Shown piece after piece: positions 54,789 to 64,000 of a stretch of 64,000 nt of DNA (positions are counted from its first letter, which is position 1; every line of letters begins with the position of its first letter). Source of the DNA: Albula goreensis (lineage: Eukaryota > Chordata > Actinopteri > Albuliformes > Albulidae); assembly GCA_022829145.1 (NCBI GenBank), contig CM040764.1:15723670-15787669 (forward strand), in the 5' to 3' direction. The notes below the pieces were generated by a model. The model made no database searches. It was not told the origin of the DNA and worked only from the letters and a program-made list of their open reading frames with translations. A program made the position numbers and the translations under genes.

Positions 54789-57308
54789 CTATACCCCACC
54801 AATAAAGGAGGTATTGGATTCCTGACTTAAATTTTCTTTTGCTTCCAATGGCAGGGTATTGAAAAGGTGGTCTTCCACACTGAAGGCACTCCTGCGGAGA
54901 AGGTGACAGTGTGCTAATTCGGCTGGGAGGTGGTCCAGACAGTTTCCCTTCAGCTCCAGTTGCACGAGCTGCACCAGTTGCCCTATTTTGTCAGGGATGG
55001 TGGAGATGTTGTTATGCCCCAGACACAAAGTCTTCAGCTTGACACATTTGAAAAGCTGTTTGGGCAGCACCTCCACTTTGTTGCCAGTGATGGCAAAATA
55101 TTGGAGGCTCGGCAAGAAACCGATTTCAGTGGGAATCACCCCAATGGAGTTGTAGCTGAGGTCCAAGTGTCTCAGCTTGAAAAGGGTGAAGAGTGATGGA
55201 GGCAGGGTCTCCAGTTTGTTGTATGACAGATAGAGCGACTCAAGGCTTTTGACCTGGCAGATAGATACTGGGAGGGCAATGATTTTGTTATGCCATAGCT
55301 TGAGGCAGGTCAACCTCTTCAGGTGCTGGAAGCTGATGACTTCCTCAACAGTGCGCATGTTGTTGGATTTCAGATCTAAGTCTTGCAGGTTTGTCAGACT
55401 GAAAATGGCATGGGGGATTCTCTCCAGCTCACAGTTGTGCAGTTCCAGCTCGGCCAAGTTCATCATCTTCTTCAAGCTGTTCAGGACCATTAGTTTAGTA
55501 CCGTCGTTGTGCACCACGAGCTTGATGAGATGCGGAGCCAGATCTGTTATGTTTGTCGGTATCTTAGTGAGATTGCTCTTGAGATGCAGAGTCTTAAGCT
55601 GTTTCAGCTCACGCATAGATTCTAAACCTATCAGTTTGTTATTCTCAGAATTCAGGCTACCAATTAAGTTCAGTTCTTTTAGGCCCCTCAACAGATACAC
55701 CCAAGTGGGAATCTCTGCAACGTCCGTAAACTTGACATGAAGGCACCGAAGGTTGTCACGGAGAAAGCTGAATGCTGTCTGCTCAACTTTAGCAGGGGAG
55801 TGGTAGAAGTGGAGCTCCTGTAGACTGGTCATTTGAGAGACCTTAGCTGTGATCCTGACTTCAGGTATCAACTCCAACTTCAGAACTTCGAGGTCTGTGA
55901 GGTCAAAGACCGCACTGGGGAGACCAGACAGCATGAAAAGGTGGAGCTCCAATTTGTCCTGGGCGTTGCGGCCCACGTGCTGACGCAGTTTCTCAAAAGT
56001 CCACTCGTGATTCAGGCTGATCTCTCGCAGCTTGTTCTCACTGACCTCCGAGAGGAAGACGCCAAATCGTTTGGAGTACAACTGGTCATACTGGTCAACC
56101 ATGTGTAGAAGGAAAGCAAAGTCGTTCTTTACGTCAGGAATGTCACTGAAGCTGCTCTCCTCTCGAACTTTCTCGAAGGAGTACTCCTTCAGGGGGCGTC
56201 TAAAAAGCCAGAAAAGGGTGTACAAACACACCATGCCATAGATGCAAATGACAACCATATAGCTGATGAGCACTTTTTTCAACATGAATGCCATGTTGTG
56301 AGTGCACTGGAATTTTTCATACCCGGTTAATTCTTTAACTTGAGGAGGCGCACACACGTGGCAAAAACTGATTGCAGCAACAAAGGTGGAAGTGTAGCAC
56401 AAAATCAAAATGAACTTCACTGTTTTTATAACTGTCTGTCCAACATAAAGCTTGTAGATGAAGTCGCTGTCCTCCACATGTGCACGGAATTTTCGCACCT
56501 TCTCAAAAAGGGCTTTAGCCTGCTCTCCATCTTTTTTGTCCAGGATGGTCACGCTTGGAACGTCCGTGACCGGTCTTTCAGCAGAGAATTTCAACTCTGC
56601 ATTTGCCAACATGGGCACAGTCGCACCGGGGTTTTCCTCTTCATTGCCAGAGGACATGTTCTTTGGCACAGAATTGTTTCCAGTGAACCTCTGCTTGTTC
56701 TCCTCCGAGTCTTCACATGCTGTCTCAGACAGTGCCTTTGTTGTCCACGGTGACTCAAAGCACCTCCCAAGAATTGACACAAAGTGCTCAATCTTTGAAC
56801 TAGTCTTTGGATATTTGAACCAGAAATTACTGCTCACCATGAGTACTATTGTGTGGATTAGTGCAAGGTAGGGAAAGTACTTTGAGTACCAGGGCAAGGC
56901 CATATGGTAGCACATCTGATTCACAAAAACGTACTGCTGAAAATCTAAGTTTGTCCGGAGCCCCATAGGCAGGGGTTGGCCAGATTTTTGGCTCTCTCTT
57001 TGGGAACCTGGGTGACTTGAATGAAGTGAGTGCAAGACACTGTCAGGGGCATCTTTAGGAATTAGTGGTGCAGAGGTAGCAGCAGTGTCAGGTGGACTTA
57101 AGCTGTCTGAACACACCAGCTCTTTCCCAGGTTCCAGGTGAGGAAGGCACACCACTTGATCTCTGGTTAATTGCATTGTCCCTGCAAACACCGCCAGCAT
57201 CAGCATGGTCACACCAAGATAATCCATGAAGACATCCCACCAAGGCTTCAGTATCCGATATGTTGGCTGAATGTCGTTGAGTGAGGCTACCTCTGTGAGA
57301 GTAAACAT
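54789..57308 (-). CDS. lrrc8d: Volume-regulated anion channel subunit LRRC8D
   Basis: A plasma-membrane subunit that, with obligate LRRC8A, forms hexameric VRAC channels; LRRC8D favours transport of osmolytes and larger organic solutes. The 839-residue protein (human 858) starts MFTLTEVASLNDIQPTYRIL and ends with the LRR tail. Four membrane segments are seen at about 24-45, 144-164, 296-315 and 346-367, and extracellular-loop cysteines at C54 and C133. The N-terminal pannexin-like half is followed from about residue 430 by leucine-rich repeats (LDLSYNSIGVIPTEIG, LCLGHNNISTIPDKIG). LRRC8D is preferred over A, B, C and E because the N-terminus, KTNLDFQQYVF-like loop end, FECTHNMA-like loop and VPSVTILDKKDGEQ match it best. 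The reading frame runs ten codons further upstream (MCHFSPTVAG), but those bases are the pyrimidine tract and AG of an acceptor, so the ATG at 57308 is the start. The whole coding sequence is one exon, as usual for this family. Loop 1 (about 66-118) is divergent and shorter than in human. Confidence 0.96.
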   Translation of the reverse strand: MFTLTEVASLNDIQPTYRILKPWWDVFMDYLGVTMLMLAVFAGTMQLTRDQVVCLPHLEPGKELVCSDSLSPPDTAATSAPLIPKDAPDSVLHSLHSSHPGSQRESQKSGQPLPMGLRTNLDFQQYVFVNQMCYHMALPWYSKYFPYLALIHTIVLMVSSNFWFKYPKTSSKIEHFVSILGRCFESPWTTKALSETACEDSEENKQRFTGNNSVPKNMSSGNEEENPGATVPMLANAELKFSAERPVTDVPSVTILDKKDGEQAKALFEKVRKFRAHVEDSDFIYKLYVGQTVIKTVKFILILCYTSTFVAAISFCHVCAPPQVKELTGYEKFQCTHNMAFMLKKVLISYMVVICIYGMVCLYTLFWLFRRPLKEYSFEKVREESSFSDIPDVKNDFAFLLHMVDQYDQLYSKRFGVFLSEVSENKLREISLNHEWTFEKLRQHVGRNAQDKLELHLFMLSGLPSAVFDLTDLEVLKLELIPEVRITAKVSQMTSLQELHFYHSPAKVEQTAFSFLRDNLRCLHVKFTDVAEIPTWVYLLRGLKELNLIGSLNSENNKLIGLESMRELKQLKTLHLKSNLTKIPTNITDLAPHLIKLVVHNDGTKLMVLNSLKKMMNLAELELHNCELERIPHAIFSLTNLQDLDLKSNNMRTVEEVISFQHLKRLTCLKLWHNKIIALPVSICQVKSLESLYLSYNKLETLPPSLFTLFKLRHLDLSYNSIGVIPTEIGFLPSLQYFAITGNKVEVLPKQLFKCVKLKTLCLGHNNISTIPDKIGQLVQLVQLELKGNCLDHLPAELAHCHLLRRSAFSVEDHLFNTLPLEAKENLSQESNTSFIGGV

Positions 57309-57330
57309 CCCTGCAACAGTGGGAGAGAAA
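57309..57330 (-). promoter_or_regulatory. lrrc8d: Splice acceptor before the lrrc8d coding exon
   Basis: On the minus strand CTCTCCCACTGTTGCAG|GG|ATG: a pyrimidine-rich tract and AG two bases before the start codon. It shows that at least one untranslated exon lies upstream (higher coordinates), as in other LRRC8 genes. Confidence 0.75.
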
Positions 57331-60300
57331 TGACACAAGGATGATGAAAATGAACACTGAAGAAAAACAGAAGCACAATGTTATGAAAAGAAACATTCGG
57401 GGAGAAGCAACATTCAAACTAAATATTGTGATAAACAGACCAGGGAGAGAGTCATGCTGTTCAAACATCACACTTTGTAGCAAAGCAAGAACTGATCAGG
57501 GTAGAAGAATTCAAACCATCACACTTAAGCTCTCTGAGTAACTGCCAGGCAACGGAAATGGTGCTGAAGATAATTTGACAGTGTAGCCTCTTCCCTGGTG
57601 AGAATCCATAAAGACTTCCAGTGTTAACAACATCTGTGCTCCTGATTAGATTACCTATCACAGTGCATCTTGACAGCACATTATCAGCACAGCAAAGTAG
57701 ATGTTGTTTTATTGCCTGTCAGTTAGCTATTCCTGTTCTTTTCCAGACAGCCCAAAGTGTACAGCAGTACAGACGAATACATCTTTAAATATACTGGTTC
57801 CTGCAAAGAAAACTTGAAATAGTTTGAATGTTTAAATAGTTTAATGTCTGGATATTGTGTTAAAACGCAGGTATGGAAAACTAAAACCTGAGGCACAAAA
57901 GCAGCATCCTAAGACTGGTATGTCTTCTGTTTCTTTCATTTTCATAAATTCAAAGAAGCAGTTGAATTCATCTCTAAATGTAGTGTTTAATTCCCCATTG
58001 AGCTGCCTGCCTTAGCCCACCTGTTGCTTAAATGTCCTAAATTACAAAACAAACACAGGGGAAGACATCCCAATCACAGCATTCCCAGGCCTGAACCACT
58101 GCTAGCCCTCCCAGCTTTAACAGCAGTAACGGTCAAGAACCCAATCAAAGTATCATGATGTTGGCCTCGGAATTTCATACAATTCAGAAATCCAAAATAT
58201 CAAGTTTAACCGCGGTGTTTCTTACAGGATTCTGATCTACATGCGTCACCAATAAATAATAATCCCGTGCCTGGAAATATATTTGACTATATATACCCAC
58301 AGATGTCCGAATATTGAGGGCCCACTCAGACAGAACTTACTTCCTAATTTCACCCAGAGTAATCCAAATAAAATGGAAGAGTAGTGACACATGACATTAA
58401 TTGTTTGGAAAAGTTACACTTCTTCATTTACTCGGTAACTTTACAAACATGATTTGTACACCACATCTGTAATTACGCAGAAACTCACATCACTGCACGT
58501 GGGAAATCCTTTTAGGCAGAAGTTCTTTGCTCTTACGGTCTAATCACCCGTACTTTCACTGATCTGTTTTCAGGCGTGTGTCATTGTGCATCATTGAATA
58601 GTACAGGATGTAATATGTAACTGAAAGATGTTTCAGGATGACTCAAGCAGGCCTTTAACTTGAGTCAGCGGGAGTGCTTCACATCTTTTTCATATTCAAA
58701 AATTCTTTTCAGTGTTACAACTGTTGATAATTTGGATCATGATTAACTTGAAATCATTTAAGATAACATGTAATTATTTAGCTGTTAATGTATCTTAATA
58801 TATTCGCTTTCATTAGGCTACAGTTTCTTCTCTTCTCCGAGGTGTCTCCTCTGTAGTTCTACTGTTACAATAAAACAATGCATTGCATCGTGACCTGTCT
58901 ATACCACTAGCAACCATTCCGGTGATTCAATGTAAAGGAACCCATAACCAAAGATACACAAACCCCACTGGAAGGAATCGTTAATCCAAGACATACTGAA
59001 CTGAATGCCGTCCTTTAACTCTAACATCTTTAAACACATCTAACACACCTTTAAAACGCAACAAAGCTTTACACATATGTATGACTGAGTAAACAACTAG
59101 AAGCAATAAACAGAAGAAAACACAAGGCTAAAAATATCCTGACCTTCGTGGATACCTAGAAACTTTAAAACTAATAATTTCATGTGTAACCTATCCCCAT
59201 AATTTGCTTTGAACAATGTACATGTTCATGTGCTCCAAAGAAATGAATATTCACTGACAGGCTGGAGTATTCCATAATCATGGACAGGAGAAACGGCAAC
59301 TACCAAAGCCCAGAATACCCTGGCCTGAACTATCTGTGTATGATTAAACAGATATTGCTCTTGGCTGTGAAAGAGGTCCCAGGTGGGCAGGCTGTGTGCT
59401 GTTCTCACACTCATTCCTTCACAGATTATTCCTGCGCTGTTGATTTCCTAAGCAGACAGGCTTTCCCATTCTTTTGAGCCTGTACCCAAGATCCCAAGAC
59501 CCTGATACCGAGTCTAACTTTGGAATGTATCTGTAAAGTACTTGCATAACGACAGGATTAACATGCCGCGATTACAACAGCAAAGTGACTGGTTGTCATC
59601 AAGGTATTTTGAGGAAACAGGCAAGCAAACGAACTGAGGAAAGGATTTAAATGCAAAGTCATTACCCGTGTGACTGGATGGTGGATAAATAAAAGGCTAA
59701 TCAGTCTCAGGTAGCCAAAAATAAACATCAGTCAAACCTAATAGGAATTAAATTATTTTGTAAGGGAAATCAACAAAGGGTTCAGAGACAAAGGCATGTG
59801 CCGACAGCTAAAACTATGTAGAGTCAGAGTTCCTGTTTCACATCACAAAGCAATAAATAGCCTGCTTTTGCATATGCATGTGCTGGTGAAGCATGTGTGG
59901 AAAAAATGGAGGATATCCCAGAACCTTATACATCTGGCAGCAGTGAGCTGGCAGACTTGCACAAGGAAATGTGCTCATGAACATGGTTGAAATGTCATCC
60001 CTTCACAAACAGTCACCGCAATTAGTGAAAGAAGTTGCAATACCCACTATGTCTCAGAAAGCTGATTCTTGGTGTTATGAAGTGAAATAAAAACACCTGG
60101 AAACAGTTCGCAAAGAACATGGAGATGACATTTTGGAGGCTGTTGAATGACACATTTTACTAATGTTTTATTCAGCACTCCATAACTCATTCTTTTACAA
60201 AAAAAAGGGTGATAATTTAACTTAAGACATTAGTTCTTTGTCATTAATATATTAACGGTATAAAAAAAAAAAGTACAACAATAGACCTACCGTTTTTCAC

Positions 60301-62350
60301 TCATGTATGCGTCCGTATGGTTAATATGCTGTTTATTTAATTATGTAAAAGTAATAGAAATAGTAAACGCTGGGATTTATTGAAGTCATGTGGAGTTAAA
60401 CATGTTCCTGAGGCGTCTTGTTTAAGTCAAACACAGTGTGGGATGTAAACTGTCTACAAAGGTCCACATACCACCATGTTTGGAGTCAATGTATGTGTTT
60501 AGGAAACATGCTAAACATTCTCAGTCATCCTTTAAAAAAAGGATCTTCTCAATGATGTTTCACATAAATACATAAAAGTTCGTCAAAAGTAAAATACATA
60601 CAACTATTATACTCACTGTCGCACTAGTCGTTAATGTGGCATTGGTCAACAAAGGCAGCAGCGTCTTCCAGCTCCTAAACACAGGTCCTGACAATACCTT
60701 TCCGTGATAAGAACATTATCAGCAATTGTGCGCTGGGTTGTAAAATTGCACCAGGTGATGCTTGGTCTCCTGCGAGTGAAAAAATAGACGTTCACGGTGG
60801 AGTACCAGCAGACACAATTGTACAGATCAAAAGTAAAAGAATATAACTCAAGCGAGACCAGCGTAATACTGTTCTTTTTTGTTTCTCAATACTGCGCGCT
60901 GCGACTACAGTACTCGAAAACAATCCGGTTGATTCTGGCAGGCACTGACACGTCTCCAACATGTCATAGAGGAAGGTAGGGTAACTTGTTCAAACAGCGT
61001 CCTTGATTTAATAAGATATCTGCATATTTCATATAGTTGGATGCGTTGAGCTTCGCAATCCAGCAGTGTTTGAAAAGTAAACTTCCATTTCATTTCAGAT
61101 CACACAGAAAATCCAGCTTTCATTTCATCTTCACGCTACGAGTCATAATTTGACCGCCTGACACAAGTAACCAGTCTGGACCAGTTCTGAAATATTCTGC
61201 TGTCTGATCTCTGCTGTTAGAAATGGCATCTTACTGATAGTACGAACGTGAGCTTGTTCAGCACGCCATAATTCTCTGATCCAAATTAGGGAAATACATT
61301 ATGAAATGTTTTTTTGAAACAGGAAGCTGAACAGGGCGGTCCTAAAGTTTACGACGAGCGACAGCGGTTTCTTGGCGGTAGCACGTGGGTAGCCAACAAG
61401 TAATGTGACATGGCGAAATCTTGATGCGTACCGCAACCACAAGGTGATGATATCTTTAAGTACTGGACAAAACCAGACGTTCTGGACGAACAGCCGACGA
61501 CTTTCACGAAGGTACATGTCCTTCGTGGTTTAGGGCATACTCAAATTCCTGTTCAGTGTTCTTTGCTGCCCCCTCCTTTTCACCCACGAAACAGATTATT
61601 CAAAATTTATACTGAATTTTGCTTCCTACCTTTTACCTAATATTAACATAAAGTACAGTGAGGCAGTGGCTCCCAAGCCTTCAGAGCCAACAACCCATAT
61701 ATTGAGGGAATGCATTTCATATCGCCTGTGCCTTCAAAAAAGTCCGACAAATGTATGGTCAGATATGCTGTTAAATAAAAAAGTAAAACAAAAAAAAACT
61801 TTCAGGTGAAACAGGAGGAGCAGAGACCCTTGGTGTGCTCACATCCAGGCTTGATGCAGTCCTGGATACTTTGTAGACTGATGGTGAACAGCCAGCTGGT
61901 TTCAATAGCCATTGTTCTTGTGGTTTCACATTTTAGCTGTTTTAAACTCATCAAAAATTTACTTGCCTACTGCAATGTTTAATTTCATTTATTTGTGGTG
62001 AGTTATTTTTCAATTTGCCACCTGGCAGCCCATCTCATGACCTGCACAGTTTAGAAAACATTGAGAACATGAAATTGAACGATCCAATAAATTCACCATA
62101 TGCTCTCATTTGACAAATATACCAGCCACAGGCTCACTGTGCTGTATGTACTCTTTGTTACATGTCCAAGTTAGTCAGCATATGGCTCCCCATTAGCTGT
62201 GGGAAAAGAACATTTTAGCATCTGTCACCTGACGAGAACATTCAGACACAATATGCTCTTTATAGTTGCTGTAAAATGATTTTGTTTGAACTTAATTGAA
62301 ATGCTCTATACTCCAAAATTATTCATACATAGCAATTGTAACTATTTTGT
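57331..62350 (-). other. lrrc8d 5' intron / upstream region
   Basis: About 5 kb without coding potential. It must contain the last 5'UTR intron of lrrc8d and possibly its first exon(s). I could not fix an upstream untranslated exon by sequence. A CpG-richer patch at 61.31-61.53 kb is the best promoter candidate. The rest is AT-rich with no recognised element. Confidence 0.5.
61310..61530 (-). promoter_or_regulatory. Candidate lrrc8d promoter / first-exon CpG patch
   Basis: About fifteen CpGs in 220 bases (TACGACGAGCGACAGCGG, TTGGCGGTAGCACGTGGG, GACGAACAGCCGACG) within CpG-poor DNA, 4 kb upstream of the lrrc8d ATG. No donor site was assigned, and the promoter might lie elsewhere or outside the window. 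Confidence 0.3.
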
Positions 62351-62359
62351 TCTTGCAAA

Positions 62360-62930
62360 AGATGACAGGTGAACAAATTAAGAAGAGGAATGAGGGACAG
62401 TATCACAAGTCAGGGTTTTTGCATAATGAGCACAAAACCTGCAGTCACTCAGGTCCAGACAAGAAAGTAATATGGTTTGATGAGTTATCTTTTCCTCTTT
62501 TTCCCTCTTGTCATCTGGATGGATTTATTTTTAGTGGAAGCCTTCAGTCCACATTGCCTATTCCCAACTGTTATAGGTGGTGGTGGATTTATTATGTGAT
62601 GAGCAGCAATCTTGAGGGAGCCATTGGGTCTAATTATTATTCTGAAGGGTAGAAATATTTTTAAGGAATAAAAAAGGCCATTTTCGGACCACAGCATGTC
62701 AACACCTTCCATGGCATCCCCATTCACCACATCATTGCACTTTTATGGGAAGTTATAGAGTACAGAATGGACTTCCACTTCCTGTATCTGTCAAAGAGCT
62801 CAAGGCTTTCCTCCTTGTTGAATGGTCCAGTACCTGACCAGAAATATCTCAAAAGCTGTACTACAGCTTTCCATGAGGGACTGAAGCTGTTCTGAAAGAA
62901 AAGGGTAGCCCAACTTCATGTTAGTGTATT
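62360..62930 (+). mobile_element. Decayed Tc1/mariner (Tc1-like) transposase remnant
   Basis: Translation shows KKVIWFDELSFPLF (62461 on), the Tc1 signature KKVIWSDESSFTLF with the first catalytic Asp at 62479-62481. Then follow GGGFIM..AAI with two in-frame TGA codons at 62597-62602 in place of VW of GGGSVMVWAAIS, and IILKGR (as IITLHGR). Further on come the C-terminal ELKAFLLVEW, PEISQKLYYSFP and AVLK, matching LKQLEDVLQEEW, PLETVQNLYESIP and AVLKAKG. Frames change several times. The middle catalytic Asp region (DNAPIHTA) is deleted or unreadable, and the N-terminal HTH part is missing. Terminal inverted repeats were not found. Long inactive. Confidence 0.7.
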
Positions 62931-64000
62931 AATATTCCTATATATTCCTTTATTTTGTTTTTCCCCCATAGCTGTTGTGTGTTGATATTGTAGTTGCTTG
63001 ATTGTTCTGCATTTTGCAGGTGTCTGCATTAGTGACCTTTGGTATTTGCCCATATTAACTGTTATGGTGTGCTGATTACAAGCACAAAAATATTATTAAT
63101 CTAGTGCTTGTTTTATTCCATGTTAGCGTGGCATCTGTTAGTCACTCGGTGCATATTGTGCTAATGGATGTATAATGAGCTTCTGTAAGGAACAGAAAGC
63201 AGACGGATCTGAATATAAGAGGGGTGTATGTGAGTCCTGAGTCGCTGCCCATTACCTCTCAGACGAGCACTAAGAACAGAAAACCACATGTGGCTGGGAC
63301 CACGCTCCCCACTGGGCATGTGCATGCACACCCTCTCTTGTTGTTCATCAGGTTTCAGCCAGTTTAAGCTAGATAATCTGAGGAGAGGTGCTAGCCTCGG
63401 CTCAACCCGCATGCATGAGGAACTGGGAAACCTGCTGAAATGACTGCGGGAAAAAAGACAGCAGAAAAGGGTGACTGCTGCCCGGCTTACACTTTTACTA
63501 ATTCATTTGATTTTTGGGCAACATACATAGAATCCTTTCTGTGCTGAAAATGTAGATGCTTGAAGACAATGCTTTTAAAAGTCATTGGAAAGGGCAGTCA
63601 CACGATAGTTAGTATAAAAATGTTTCTATTACCTTCTCACTTTTTCAGAATCAGCTACAGCTTTAAAAAAAAAAAAAAAAAAAAAAACTTGGCCCAGCCA
63701 AGAGCGATGCTTATTGGATGTGGTGCACCGACAGAGGGGGCTGATCTCACCCCTTCCAGTCAGTAATGAATGATTCCTCAGAGTCACAGCAGTAAGAAGC
63801 AGCTGGAGCAGGGCCCTGCTGGCTGGTAGCACTTACACTCACACTAAAGAATGTAAAAACAGACGTTAAATGCTTGCAGGCTAAACAATGGCAGTGCCCG
63901 TAAACCACTCCCACTGAGCACTTCATCAGCACTACGGAGCTGTGGCCATGTTATTCCTCTGAATACTCTCTGAAGTAAAAGCACATAAAAATAATCATTT
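62931..64000. other. Intergenic end of window
   Basis: No gene recognised. It contains a poly-A run at 63665-63687 beside AACTTGGCCCAGCC and small random reading frames. Confidence 0.6.
63665..63687. repeat. Poly-A tract, 23 bases
   Basis: An uninterrupted A run. It could be a retroelement tail, but no body is recognised on its 5' side. Confidence 0.95.

Noticed and set aside
54930-56871. Several plus-strand frames of 88-163 codons
   Set aside because: They are antisense shadows of the lrrc8d coding exon.
57309-57338. Upstream in-frame ATG of lrrc8d adding MCHFSPTVAG
   Set aside because: These bases form the pyrimidine tract and AG of a splice acceptor, and the homologues start at MFTL.
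63720-63745. CACCGACAGAGGGGGCTGA as a further CTCF site
   Set aside because: Spacing in the G-run does not fit the CTCF core well enough.

Overview
The window is nuclear DNA of a ray-finned (teleost-type) fish. The evidence is spliced vertebrate genes with GT-AG introns, two recognisable vertebrate proteins, and fish-type repeats: tRNA-derived SINEs with an L2-type GGATA stem-loop tail, and a decayed Tc1 transposase. I cannot name the species.

Layout. (1) 1-14.6 kb has no gene I can recognise. It is AT-rich with homeobox/POU-like motif clusters and two isolated CpG-dense patches (about 3.34-3.56 and 5.05-5.2 kb). This fits the enhancer-rich gene desert that lies between LMO4 and PKN2 in other vertebrates. 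(2) 14.99-44.97 kb, plus strand: a complete pkn2 gene (protein kinase N2/PRK2) in 22 coding exons. It encodes about 975 residues with three HR1 repeats, a C2-like domain and an AGC kinase domain. Introns 1-3 are long (8.8, 7.4 and 3.6 kb). Exon 6 carries one surplus base that breaks the frame, and intron 6 uses a GC donor. (3) 44.97 to about 46.9 kb: pkn2 3'UTR with candidate poly(A) signals. (4) 46.9-54.7 kb: intergenic, with a decayed extra copy of the last two pkn2 exons at 51.3-51.5 kb. (5) 54.79-57.31 kb, minus strand: lrrc8d, whose whole coding region is one exon with a splice acceptor just before the ATG. (6) 57.3-64 kb: the lrrc8d 5' side, probably including its untranslated exon(s) and promoter, then intergenic DNA with a Tc1 transposase fossil near 62.4-62.9 kb.

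PKN2 is a Rho/Rac-regulated cytosolic kinase and LRRC8D is a subunit of the volume-regulated anion channel. They are not known to act together. Their closeness reflects conserved linkage (human chromosome 1p22), with local rearrangement: here the genes converge tail to tail and no gtf2b lies between them. CTCF-like motifs in convergent orientation flank pkn2 and may bound its own chromatin loop. I found no retrovirus-like element, CRISPR array, rRNA or tRNA gene, and no evidence for a wholly new coding system.
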